This document shows positions 14,757 to 21,841 of a stretch of 24,978 bases of DNA, piece by piece (positions within the stretch are counted from its first letter, which is position 1; the number at the start of each line of letters is the position of its first letter). Below the pieces are notes generated by a model. That model was not told the DNA's origin, did not search any database, and saw only the letters and a program-made list of their open reading frames with translations. Both the position numbers and the translations under genes were made by a program. The stretch comes from Lachnospiraceae bacterium (GTDB taxonomy: Bacteria > Bacillota_A > Clostridia > Lachnospirales > Lachnospiraceae): NCBI GenBank assembly GCA_009774465.1, contig VSNT01000051.1:1-24978 (forward strand), in the 5' to 3' direction.

Positions 14757-16418
14757 ATGGTAGATTTTAGTGACAAGGTAGTTTATCAAATATATCCGAA
14801 ATCTTTTCGGGATACCAATGGGGATGGCTTCGGCGATATCCCCGGGGTAATCGAAAAATTAGATTATCTGCAGGAACTGGGAGCAGATTATCTGTGGCTG
14901 ACACCGTTTTTTCCCTCGCCCCAGCGAGATAACGGATATGACGTGGCGGATTATCGGAGCATCAACCCAAAGTTTGGCTCAATGGAGGATCTGGAGAATT
15001 TAATCAGCCAAAGTAAAGCACGGGGGATGGGGCTTATGCTGGATATGGTGTTTAACCATACCTCCACACAGCATGAATGGTTTCAGAAAGCCCTGGCGGG
15101 AGATGAGCGTTATCAGAAATATTACATTTTCAGAGAGGGGGCGCCGGATAAAGCGCCCACCAACTGGAAATCAAAATTTGGCGGTCCGGCATGGGAATAT
15201 GTGCCTGAATTGAAAAAGTGGTATCTTCGTTTATATGATGTGACACAGGCGGATTTAAACTGGGATAACCGGGAAGTGCGGGAAGAATTAAAAGAAATCC
15301 TTCGATTCTGGAAGAAAAAAGGCATCAGAGCATTTCGGTTTGATGTGATTAATCTGGTTTCCAAGCCGGAACATATGGAAGATGATTATGAGGGAGATGG
15401 CCGAAGGTTTTACAGTGATGGCCCCCATATACACGAATATTTAAAAGAGCTGGTGAAGGATGCGGGGATAGAGGATTTTGTGACGGTGGGTGAAATGTCC
15501 TCAACATCCCTTTCCCATTGTATCCGGTATTCTGCGCCGAAGGAAAAGGAGCTTTCCATGTGTTTTAATTTCCATCATTTGAAAGTGGATTACAAAGATG
15601 GGGATAAATGGGCGCTTAAAGCGGTAGATTATAGGAAGCTAAAAGACCTCTTTTTGGAATGGCAGATGGGAATGCAGGAAGGAGGCGGCTGGAATGCATT
15701 GTTTTGGTGTAACCATGACCAGCCCCGTATTGTGAGCAGAATGGGAGATGAGAGCGTTTACTGGAAAGAGTCGGCAAAAATGCTGGCAGGCATGATTCAC
15801 TTAATGCGGGGGACGCCATATATCTACCAGGGAGAGGAAATTGGGATGCTGAATGCCCATTATCCTTCCATTGAGCAGTACAGAGATGTGGAAAGTCTGA
15901 ATTATTATCAGATTTTATTGGAAGAGGGAAAAACGAAGGAAGAAGCGCTGGAGACTTTGGCGGCAAGATCAAGAGATAACAGCAGAACTCCCATGCAGTG
16001 GAATGGAGAAATCTATGGCGGGTTTTCGGATGCAGAGCCCTGGATTCCAATGTCTGCAGAATTCAGAGAAGAAATTACGGTAAAGGCACAGCAAAATGAT
16101 GAAGATTCTATCCTTTCTTTTTATAAAAAGCTGGTTGCAATGAGAAAAAAATATCCGATAATTGCAAAGGGGGAAATTTCCTTCCTGGATACAGGAACGG
16201 ATATGCTGTTGGCTTATCAGAGAACTCTTGGCAAACAGCAGATGACAGTACTTTGTAACCTTGACGGAAAGAAGCAGGGGATAAAAGTCCATAGCAAATG
16301 GAGTAGTTACCAGGTATTGCTGGAAAATTATGCAGGGCGGAAAATGAATCCGGGAGAAGAAATATATCTTATGGAACCCTACGAGTTTATGGTTCTTGGG
16401 AACAAAGAAGCAGGATGA
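14757..16418 (+). CDS. treA: Trehalose-6-phosphate hydrolase (phospho-alpha-(1,1)-glucosidase), GH13
   Basis: This 553-aa cytoplasmic glycoside hydrolase splits trehalose 6-phosphate into glucose and glucose 6-phosphate. GH13 landmarks are VVYQIYPKSFRDTNGDGFGD near the start, DMVFNH (96-101), the nucleophile D196 in RAFRFDVINL, the acid/base E246 in VGEMSS and the transition-state stabiliser D321 in NHDQPR. Length fits TreA/TreC. AAGGAG seven bases before the ATG overlaps the treP stop, so the two are co-translated. GH13 oligo-1,6-glucosidases look alike; the assignment to trehalose 6-phosphate rests on the TreR-TreP context and the close match in length. Confidence 0.9.
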   Translation: MVDFSDKVVYQIYPKSFRDTNGDGFGDIPGVIEKLDYLQELGADYLWLTPFFPSPQRDNGYDVADYRSINPKFGSMEDLENLISQSKARGMGLMLDMVFNHTSTQHEWFQKALAGDERYQKYYIFREGAPDKAPTNWKSKFGGPAWEYVPELKKWYLRLYDVTQADLNWDNREVREELKEILRFWKKKGIRAFRFDVINLVSKPEHMEDDYEGDGRRFYSDGPHIHEYLKELVKDAGIEDFVTVGEMSSTSLSHCIRYSAPKEKELSMCFNFHHLKVDYKDGDKWALKAVDYRKLKDLFLEWQMGMQEGGGWNALFWCNHDQPRIVSRMGDESVYWKESAKMLAGMIHLMRGTPYIYQGEEIGMLNAHYPSIEQYRDVESLNYYQILLEEGKTKEEALETLAARSRDNSRTPMQWNGEIYGGFSDAEPWIPMSAEFREEITVKAQQNDEDSILSFYKKLVAMRKKYPIIAKGEISFLDTGTDMLLAYQRTLGKQQMTVLCNLDGKKQGIKVHSKWSSYQVLLENYAGRKMNPGEEIYLMEPYEFMVLGNKEAG

Positions 16419-16438
16419 ATTGTGGGATAAAAGTTTAA

Positions 16439-16765
16439 AAGGAGCATGATTATAAACATGAGTTTTGCGAAAGACTGAAAGGGAAAGTGGAACCTGTCAC
16501 CAGCAGTCATGGTTCCATTGATCTGATTGTGCCCGGCTGTCATAAGGCGTCAGGGTTAAAGCGTCTTGTGGAGCGATGGGGGATTTCGCCATCCCAGTGT
16601 GCCGCCTTTGGCGACGGTGGAAATGATATTGAAATGCTGCAATACTGCGGACATGGTTTTGCAATGGAAAATGCGCCCCAAAATGTAAAAGATGCGGCAA
16701 AATACGTCTGCCCCTCCAATGAAGAGGACGGTGTGCTTGTTACATTGGAAAAAATGTTCGCGTAA
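16439..16765 (+). pseudogene. Remnant of a Cof-type HAD-IIB phosphatase (C-terminal part only)
   Basis: An open frame from 16439 (after a TAA at 16436) to the stop at 16763-16765 encodes about 108 residues matching only the last third of Cof-like HAD hydrolases (about 270 aa). Motif III-like HKASGLKRL and motif IV FGDGGNDIEML are present. The N-terminal DxDGT nucleophile motif, motif II and the cap are missing. There is no in-frame ATG; a GTG at 16487 could start a 92-aa piece. AAAAGGAG before ATG 16446 leads into a different frame that soon stops. It is probably a deletion relic of a phosphatase gene that once ended the trehalose operon. It is not a recent copy of the intact HAD gene at 17699, since the shared parts differ widely. 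Confidence 0.78.
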
Positions 16766-16803
16766 CGGGCCCTGTTTTCACCCTACTATTTTTGTGCGTT
16801 TTG

Positions 16804-16812
16804 TGGTATGAT
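16804..16812 (+). promoter_or_regulatory. Extended -10 promoter candidate for the Fic gene
   Basis: TGGTATGAT (16804-16812) is an extended -10 element (TGn plus TATGAT). No convincing -35 lies 16-18 bp upstream. It is 30 bp before the GTG start of the Fic gene. Confidence 0.5.
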
Positions 16813-16841
16813 GTCAATGGGTTTGAAAGGATGGTGGCAAA

Positions 16842-17606
16842 GTGGAAATACTGAATAAAATAGACTTTTTTCAGAGAGAGATCAATGCATTGCGCCCGAT
16901 GGAGGGCGAGATGCTGGGACAGATACAGGATTATTACCGGGTGGGGCTGACGTGGACCTCCAACGCTCTGGAGGGGAACTCCCTGACAGAGAGTGAGACA
17001 AAGATACTCCTGGAGGATGGACTGACGGTAGGCGGAAAACCTCTCCGGGATGTGTTTGAGGCGGTGGATCATGCGAAAGCCTATGATTTTATGTTTTCCG
17101 TGTTCCAGAACCGGCGAATCGATGAGCAGATGGTGCTGAAGATACATGAACTGTTCTATCAGAATGTCGAGCCGGAATATGCTGGGTGTTTCAGGGATGT
17201 TCGGGTGTTGATCACAGGCTCGCAGTATCCCGTGGCAACCCCGGAAAAGGTGCAGAAGGAGATGGATGGGCTGTTTGTCTGGGTACAGAAAGAGCGGGAT
17301 GCATACCATCCCGTGGAATTTGCTGCCCAGCTCCACAAACGGTTTGTGTTCATCCACCCGTTCAAAGATGGGAACGGCAGGGTGGCAAGGCTCCTTATGA
17401 ACTTGGCGTTGATCCAGGACGGATACCTGCCCGCTATTGTGCCGCCCATCCTGCGTGGGGATTATGTGTCCCTATTAGAGCGGGCACACAAGGATGACAG
17501 AGGCTTCATGGAATTCATTGCGGAACGGGAGCTTGAGTCCCAGAAAGAGATGCTGCGGCTGTTCCAGATCCCGTTTCCCAAAGAGGGGCAGGAGAGCGTA
17601 TCGTGA
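16842..17606 (+). CDS. Fic-domain protein with N-terminal inhibitory motif (class II)
   Basis: This 254-aa protein is a predicted nucleotidyl (usually AMP) transferase acting on hydroxyl side chains of target proteins. The active loop HPFKDGNGR (172-180) is fully canonical, including the catalytic H172. The inhibitory helix motif S/TxxxEG/N is present near the N-terminus as S40-NAL-E44-G45, which places it in the class where the glutamate blocks ATP until relieved. The start is GTG 16842, with GAAAGGA about ten bases upstream; no in-frame ATG precedes the first helix. The coding sequence is visibly richer in G and C than its neighbours and has no partner antitoxin gene, so recent transfer between two sugar loci is likely. 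The target is unknown. Confidence 0.87.
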   Translation: MEILNKIDFFQREINALRPMEGEMLGQIQDYYRVGLTWTSNALEGNSLTESETKILLEDGLTVGGKPLRDVFEAVDHAKAYDFMFSVFQNRRIDEQMVLKIHELFYQNVEPEYAGCFRDVRVLITGSQYPVATPEKVQKEMDGLFVWVQKERDAYHPVEFAAQLHKRFVFIHPFKDGNGRVARLLMNLALIQDGYLPAIVPPILRGDYVSLLERAHKDDRGFMEFIAERELESQKEMLRLFQIPFPKEGQESVS

Positions 17607-17625
17607 AAAGTAAAGAAAAATTAAC

Positions 17626-17673
17626 TTGTAAAATTCTCGCAGGAGTAGTAGAATAAATATGAAATCGATTACA
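17626..17673 (+). promoter_or_regulatory. Promoter and ATCGAT operator of the HAD gene
   Basis: TTGTAA (17626-17631), a 17-bp spacer and TAGAAT (17649-17654) form the promoter. The operator TGAAATCGATTACA (17660-17673) covers the start point. The exact reverse complement of this 14-mer occurs at 18664-18677 before the sucrose PTS, linking the two units. It also satisfies the general CcpA cre pattern, so catabolite control cannot be excluded. Confidence 0.77.
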
Positions 17674-17698
17674 TATATAAAAGGAATGGAGACTTACA

Positions 17699-18529
17699 AT
17701 GAAAAAGAAAGTGATTTTTCTGGATATTGATGGTACGTTGACTGTGGCAGGCTCCAATGTCCCTCCAGAATCTGCGCTTCGGGCGATCCGGGCGGCGAGG
17801 GAGAATGGGCATCTGGTTTTTTTGTGTACGGGACGGAATTATGAGATGCTAACACCTGTATTATCTTATGGATTTGACGGAGTGATAGCAAGTGCCGGCG
17901 GATATATATGCTGCAAAAAAGAGAAGATATATGACTGTCCCATGTCTAAAAGACAGCAGCAACTTGTACTTGATACGTTGGAGGAAAATGGTATTTTTCG
18001 TACAGTAGAGTGCCTGGATGGCGCATATACAGATGATGGGTTTAAAGAGTTTTTAATGACATATGCAAAGGAAAGCGGTAACAGCGAATTGCTCCGCTGG
18101 AGACGCCAGTTGGAAAAGGAACTGAATATCCGGTCTATGAAAGAGTATACGGGACAGCCTGTATATAAAGTAGTAGTTATGAGTCCCGATTTTAGCCGCC
18201 TGGAGCGGGCGAAAGAAAAACTGGAAGGGGAATTTCAAATCTGCATTCAGGACAAAGATCTGCAGGGCATCATAAATGGAGAAGTGATTAACCGGCAATT
18301 TGATAAGGGAAGGGGAGTAAAGCGGGTGTGTGACCATCTGCACATTCCAGTGAGCGATTCCATTGCTTTTGGCGACAGCATGAACGATAAGGAAATGCTG
18401 GAAACAGCAGGATACGCTGTGTGCATGGAAAATGGAAGTGATGCGCTGAAAAAGCTGGCAGATGAAGTATGTCCGCGCGTAGAAAAGGATGGTCTGTACC
18501 ATGCTTTTGTAAAAACAGGTCTGATATAA
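17699..18529 (+). CDS. Cof-type HAD-IIB family sugar-phosphate phosphatase
   Basis: This 276-aa cytoplasmic phosphatase has all four HAD motifs: I FLDIDGTLT (nucleophile D9, D11), II LCTGRNY (T44), III Lys in FDKGRGVK (about K203) and IV FGDSMNDKEM (D226, N229, D230). The region about 85-190 is the C2B cap that selects the substrate. The start is ATG 17699, with GGAG seven bases upstream. The operator before it is shared with the sucrose-type PTS gene, so it is likely induced by the same sugar. Cof proteins dephosphorylate many sugar phosphates. The cap type is the same broad class as plant and cyanobacterial sucrose-phosphate phosphatase, which makes sucrose 6-phosphate a testable substrate. 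Pyridoxal phosphate or hexose phosphates are equally possible. Confidence 0.85.
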   Translation: MKKKVIFLDIDGTLTVAGSNVPPESALRAIRAARENGHLVFLCTGRNYEMLTPVLSYGFDGVIASAGGYICCKKEKIYDCPMSKRQQQLVLDTLEENGIFRTVECLDGAYTDDGFKEFLMTYAKESGNSELLRWRRQLEKELNIRSMKEYTGQPVYKVVVMSPDFSRLERAKEKLEGEFQICIQDKDLQGIINGEVINRQFDKGRGVKRVCDHLHIPVSDSIAFGDSMNDKEMLETAGYAVCMENGSDALKKLADEVCPRVEKDGLYHAFVKTGLI

Positions 18530-18563
18530 ATTTAAATCATACGAAAATTCATTTTATAATATG

Positions 18564-18577
18564 TGAAATCGATTTTA
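18564..18577 (+). promoter_or_regulatory. Auxiliary ATCGAT operator upstream of the sucrose PTS
   Basis: TGAAATCGATTTTA (18564-18577) differs from the other two operators by one or two positions and lies exactly 100 bp before the operator at 18664. A TATAAT at 18555-18560 precedes it but has only a poor TTTAAA -35. It may be an auxiliary site for looping or a second weak promoter. Confidence 0.62.
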
Positions 18578-18585
18578 TATATTAC

Positions 18586-18613
18586 ACACAAAAACCAACA
18601 TTAATTTTTGTGT
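18586..18613 (+). terminator. Weak A/T stem-loop between HAD and PTS genes
   Basis: ACACAAAAA (18586-18594) pairs with TTTTTGTGT (18605-18613) over a 10-nt loop. The stem is A/T-rich and no T tract follows the 3' arm, so it would be a weak terminator or merely a spacer between the two transcription units. Confidence 0.35.
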
Positions 18614-18623
18614 AAAGTGGCAA

Positions 18624-18677
18624 TTTACAATTATGATACAAATGATATAATAATACCAAGAAATGTAATCGATTTCA
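18624..18677 (+). promoter_or_regulatory. Promoter and main operator of the sucrose-type PTS
   Basis: TTTACA (18624-18629), a 16-bp spacer and TATAAT (18646-18651) form the promoter. The operator TGTAATCGATTTCA (18664-18677) covers the start region. GGGAG (18701-18705) serves the ATG at 18715. The geometry is the same as at 17626-17673. Confidence 0.82.
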
Positions 18678-18714
18678 TAATATATCACAGTAAAACGGAA
18701 GGGAGAAAAATCTT

Positions 18715-20619
18715 ATGGCTTTGGATTATGGGAAATGTGCAAAAGAAATATACGAAACTTTGGGCGGGAGAAGCAATCTTGTCAGTGCAGCCCACTGTGC
18801 GACAAGACTTCGCCTGGTAACGGTTGATAATGATAAGATTGACAGGAAGAAATTGGAGAATATTGACGGGGTAAAAGGGGTATTTTCCAGCAACGGACAG
18901 CTCCAGCTTATTATTGGGACCGGAACGGTTAACAAAGTGTACGAAGAGTTTTTGGCAGTCAGTGGAATGACAGCGGCCACAAAGGAAGATGTGAAGGCGG
19001 CAGCGGCGGCGAAACAGCCATTAATTAAACGAATGGTAAAGACATTGGGTGATGTATTTGTCCCCATTCTGCCTGCCATTGTTGCTTCCGGTTTGATGAT
19101 GGGGCTTGTGGAGGCTTTGGGAAAAGCAATTCCCGGATTTTCCGGCAGTGCATGGTATGGAATTTTAGATATGATCAGCAACACAGCGTTTACATTTCTA
19201 CCGGCTATTATTGCAGTATCTGCCGCCAGAGTTTTTGGAGGAAACATATTTTTAGGCGGTGTTATCGGGATGTTGATGATTCACCCGGGACTTATCAATG
19301 CATGGGCGGTTGGAAGCATGGCGGAGGCGGATATTCCGGTATGGCATTTGATTGGTGATTTCTTTACCATTCGTCAGGTCGGCTATCAGGGGCATGTTAT
19401 TCCGGTAGTGATTGCCGTCTGGCTGATGTGCGTGATTGAAAAGTGGTTACATAAGCATGTGCCGGAGATGATTGATTTGTTTGTGACGCCCCTGTGTACG
19501 GTTATGATTACAGCCTTTTTGACATTGGGGATTATCGGGCCGGTGTTTTCTACAGCGGAAGGATATGTTTTAACCTTTGCAAAATGGATTATAACGGTAG
19601 GCTATGGAATTGGGGCAATGATTATGGGAGGCCTGTATCCGGTTACAGTTGTCGCAGGCATTCACCATATGTATAACGTAATAGAAGCAGGTATGCTTTC
19701 CGAAGCTGGCGGCTTAAATACCTGGATGCCGATAGCATCCGCCGCAAACTTTGCACAGTGCGCGGCATGTCTGGCAGTAGGATTAAAGGCCAGGAATGCA
19801 AAAACCAAAGCAGTTGCAATTCCCTCTTCTTTATCAGCGGCTTTGGGGATTACCGAGCCGGCGATATTTGGTGTAAACTTACGCTTTACCAAACCACTGC
19901 TTTGCGGCATTGCAGGCGGCGCGGTGGGAGCACTGCTGGGCTCTGTTATGCATATTGGAGCGACCGCTTATGGTGTAACAGGGATTCCGGGATATCTGAC
20001 AACCCTTGATTATCCACTGCAGTATACCATTGTGCTGGCAGTTTCCTTTGCCATTGCATTTACCCTTACCTGGATTTTCTGGAAAGAAGAGGAAGAAGAT
20101 GAAAAGAAAATGCCGGAACAGACGCAGGAAAAATTACAGGACGAAACAACAAATATGATAAAAGAGACGGACGAGAAAACAATCTATGCGCCTCTTACAG
20201 GAAACGTGATTGTGCTGGAACAGATTCCTGATGAAACTTTTGCTTCCGGTGTACTTGGAAACGGAGTGGGAATCGAACCTCTGACAGGAGAGGTGGCAGC
20301 GCCCTTTGATGGGACAATTGCTACCGTTGCCGAGACAAGACATGCGGTCGGCCTGGTCGGGGCAAATGGAATGGAAATGCTGATTCATGTGGGTGTTGAC
20401 ACAGTAAAAATGAAGGGAGAAGGATTCGAAGTGCTGGTATCTGAGGGAGACGCTGTCAAAGCAGGTCAGAAGTTGATGACTTTCAGCATTGACAAGATCA
20501 AAGAAAACGGATATAGTACAACCACAGCAGTATTGTTAAATAACAGTGAGAATTATGAGAATTTTAAAGTCATAAAGACCGGTTCTGTAAAGACCGGCGA
20601 GCCTGTGATTACGATTTAA
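18715..20619 (+). CDS. scrA: Sucrose-type PTS permease EIIBCA
   Basis: This 634-aa membrane protein imports a disaccharide, most likely sucrose, as its 6-phosphate. EIIB (about 1-85) has phospho-cysteine C28 in AHCATRLRL. EIIC (about 105-460) includes VGYQGHVIPV, AGIHHMYNVIEAGM and GITEPAIFGVN. A Glu/Lys-rich linker (KEEEEDEKK) leads to an EIIA-glucose type domain (about 490-634) with H543 (RHAVGL) and H558 (LIHVGVDTV, phospho-acceptor). HHMYNVIE with VGYQGHVIP is the form I associate with ScrA rather than the trehalose or beta-glucoside proteins. A LacI-family gene follows after 28 bp, probably on the same transcript. A sucrose-6-phosphate hydrolase gene (scrB) would normally be adjacent and is not in the window, so the substrate is probable rather than certain. 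Confidence 0.85.
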   Translation: MALDYGKCAKEIYETLGGRSNLVSAAHCATRLRLVTVDNDKIDRKKLENIDGVKGVFSSNGQLQLIIGTGTVNKVYEEFLAVSGMTAATKEDVKAAAAAKQPLIKRMVKTLGDVFVPILPAIVASGLMMGLVEALGKAIPGFSGSAWYGILDMISNTAFTFLPAIIAVSAARVFGGNIFLGGVIGMLMIHPGLINAWAVGSMAEADIPVWHLIGDFFTIRQVGYQGHVIPVVIAVWLMCVIEKWLHKHVPEMIDLFVTPLCTVMITAFLTLGIIGPVFSTAEGYVLTFAKWIITVGYGIGAMIMGGLYPVTVVAGIHHMYNVIEAGMLSEAGGLNTWMPIASAANFAQCAACLAVGLKARNAKTKAVAIPSSLSAALGITEPAIFGVNLRFTKPLLCGIAGGAVGALLGSVMHIGATAYGVTGIPGYLTTLDYPLQYTIVLAVSFAIAFTLTWIFWKEEEEDEKKMPEQTQEKLQDETTNMIKETDEKTIYAPLTGNVIVLEQIPDETFASGVLGNGVGIEPLTGEVAAPFDGTIATVAETRHAVGLVGANGMEMLIHVGVDTVKMKGEGFEVLVSEGDAVKAGQKLMTFSIDKIKENGYSTTTAVLLNNSENYENFKVIKTGSVKTGEPVITI

Positions 20620-20647
20620 TGCAAAATGTAAAGAAAAGAGTGGTGTC

Positions 20648-21643
20648 ATGACAATCAGTGAAATTGCAAAGCTGGCAGGTGTGTCCAGCGCAGCTGTTTC
20701 CCGGTATTTTAATGATGGATATGTGAGCGAAGAAAAAAGGGAGGCAATAAGGAGGGTGGTGGAGGAAACCGGATACCGCCCCTCCCTGCAGGCACAGACG
20801 CTGCGTACAAAGAAAACCAAAACAATCGGGGTAATTGTACCTAAAATAGATTCCAGTTCAGTGGGGCGGGTGGCGGCCGGGATTACTTCTGTGCTGGAGG
20901 AAAACGGTTATCGGCTGCTGCTTGCGGTATCGGAACAAAATACCCAAAAGGAACTGGACTATTTATCATTATTTGATGACAAACAGGTAGATGGTATCAT
21001 CCTGTTGGCCACTGTTTTGTCCGCGGCATTAAAGAAAAAAATAAAACAGCTTTCTGTTCCTGTTGTGCTTACGGGGCAGTGCCTGCCGGGAGGAAATTGT
21101 GTTTATCATGACGATTACCATGCAATGTATGATATAACAAAACTGGTTTTGTCAAAAGGATGCAGGAACTTTTGCTATATTGGCGTGACGAATTGTGACA
21201 AAGCAGTTGGAGCGGAACGATTTCAGGGATTTCAGGATGCTCTTGATACAGCTGGTTTACCTGTTCTGGAAGAAAGTGCGGAAACAGGTGAATTTACAGT
21301 TGCATCCGGTTATGAAAAGATGCGGGAATTATACAGGAAATATCCGGATGTGGATGCGGTGATTTGTGCAACAGATAAAATTGCAGTAGGCGCCATGCAG
21401 TATTTGAAACAGCAGGGGCGGCAGATTGGAAAGGATGTTCTGCTGACCGGACAGGGGGATTCTGTTCTGGCGGCGCATGTATCTCCATCACTTACCACAA
21501 TTCATTATTATTATGAAGAAAGCGGCAGGAAATCAGCCCAGATGATATTGGAATTAATTGCAAAAGGGACAATTGCCCTTCGGGAAATGAAGCTGGGATA
21601 TGAATTGGTTGAACATGAATCTACAAATAAAAGTAACAGTTGA
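20648..21643 (+). CDS. scrR: LacI-family transcriptional regulator, probable sucrose repressor
   Basis: This 331-aa regulator has the LacI layout. The N-terminal HTH is TISEIAKLAGVSSAAVSRYFN (residues 2-22), followed by a hinge region (PSLQAQTLRTKKTKTIGVIVP, about 47-67) and a periplasmic-binding-protein-like effector domain. Segments such as DGIILLATV, VPVVLTGQ, AVGAERFQGFQDAL and DAVICATDKIAVGAM follow the family pattern. It is co-oriented and probably co-transcribed with the PTS gene, GTG GTG TC preceding the ATG. Its likely operators are the TGNAATCGATTNCA palindromes at 17660, 18564 and 18664; LacI-type proteins favour palindromes with a central CG like these. The effector is unknown. 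ScrR proteins of other Firmicutes are similar in layout and gene position. Confidence 0.87.
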   Translation: MTISEIAKLAGVSSAAVSRYFNDGYVSEEKREAIRRVVEETGYRPSLQAQTLRTKKTKTIGVIVPKIDSSSVGRVAAGITSVLEENGYRLLLAVSEQNTQKELDYLSLFDDKQVDGIILLATVLSAALKKKIKQLSVPVVLTGQCLPGGNCVYHDDYHAMYDITKLVLSKGCRNFCYIGVTNCDKAVGAERFQGFQDALDTAGLPVLEESAETGEFTVASGYEKMRELYRKYPDVDAVICATDKIAVGAMQYLKQQGRQIGKDVLLTGQGDSVLAAHVSPSLTTIHYYYEESGRKSAQMILELIAKGTIALREMKLGYELVEHESTNKSNS

Positions 21644-21669
21644 CTTTTAAAAATAATTTTTGTTATAAT
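21640..21669 (+). promoter_or_regulatory. Promoter at the end of the LacI-family gene, ahead of a terminator
   Basis: TTGACT (21640-21645), an 18-bp spacer and TATAAT (21664-21669) form a good promoter that overlaps the last codons and stop of the regulator gene. Transcription would start near 21676 and meet the terminator at 21690-21724, giving an RNA of about 50 nt. Confidence 0.55.
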
Positions 21670-21689
21670 GACATTCGTCGAGTGGCGAA

Positions 21690-21724
21690 AAGCGTAAATC
21701 CAGATTATGGATTTGCGCTTTTTT
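21690..21724 (+). terminator. Intrinsic terminator after the sucrose regulator
   Basis: AAGCGTAAATCC (21690-21701) pairs with GGATTTGCGCTT (21709-21720), with one G-T wobble and a 7-nt loop. It is followed by six T residues (21719-21724). It ends the PTS/regulator transcript and any short RNA from the promoter at 21640. Confidence 0.88.
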
Positions 21725-21778
21725 GTTATTGGCCGGTGATTTGCAGAGCGCGCCAGGCTTTTATGAGATGTATAGTGG

Positions 21779-21808
21779 TTGACAAGTAAGAATAGTAACT
21801 TTTATAAT
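21779..21808 (+). promoter_or_regulatory. Promoter of the chemotaxis receptor gene
   Basis: TTGACA (21779-21784), an 18-bp spacer and TATAAT (21803-21808) form the promoter. The TTG that could extend the receptor reading frame upstream is this -35 box itself, so the protein must start downstream at ATG 21842. Confidence 0.82.
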
Positions 21809-21841
21809 ACTGCTATAAAGAAACAGGGGGGTATTATTGAA

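Noticed and set aside
14757..16418. Oligo-1,6-glucosidase or sucrose isomerase instead of trehalose-6-phosphate hydrolase
   Set aside because: The motifs alone allow it, but the TreR operators, TreP permease and co-translation strongly favour trehalose 6-phosphate.
21779..21841. TTG start adding 21 residues to the chemotaxis receptor
   Set aside because: This TTG is the -35 box of the gene's own promoter, so it would not be in the mRNA.
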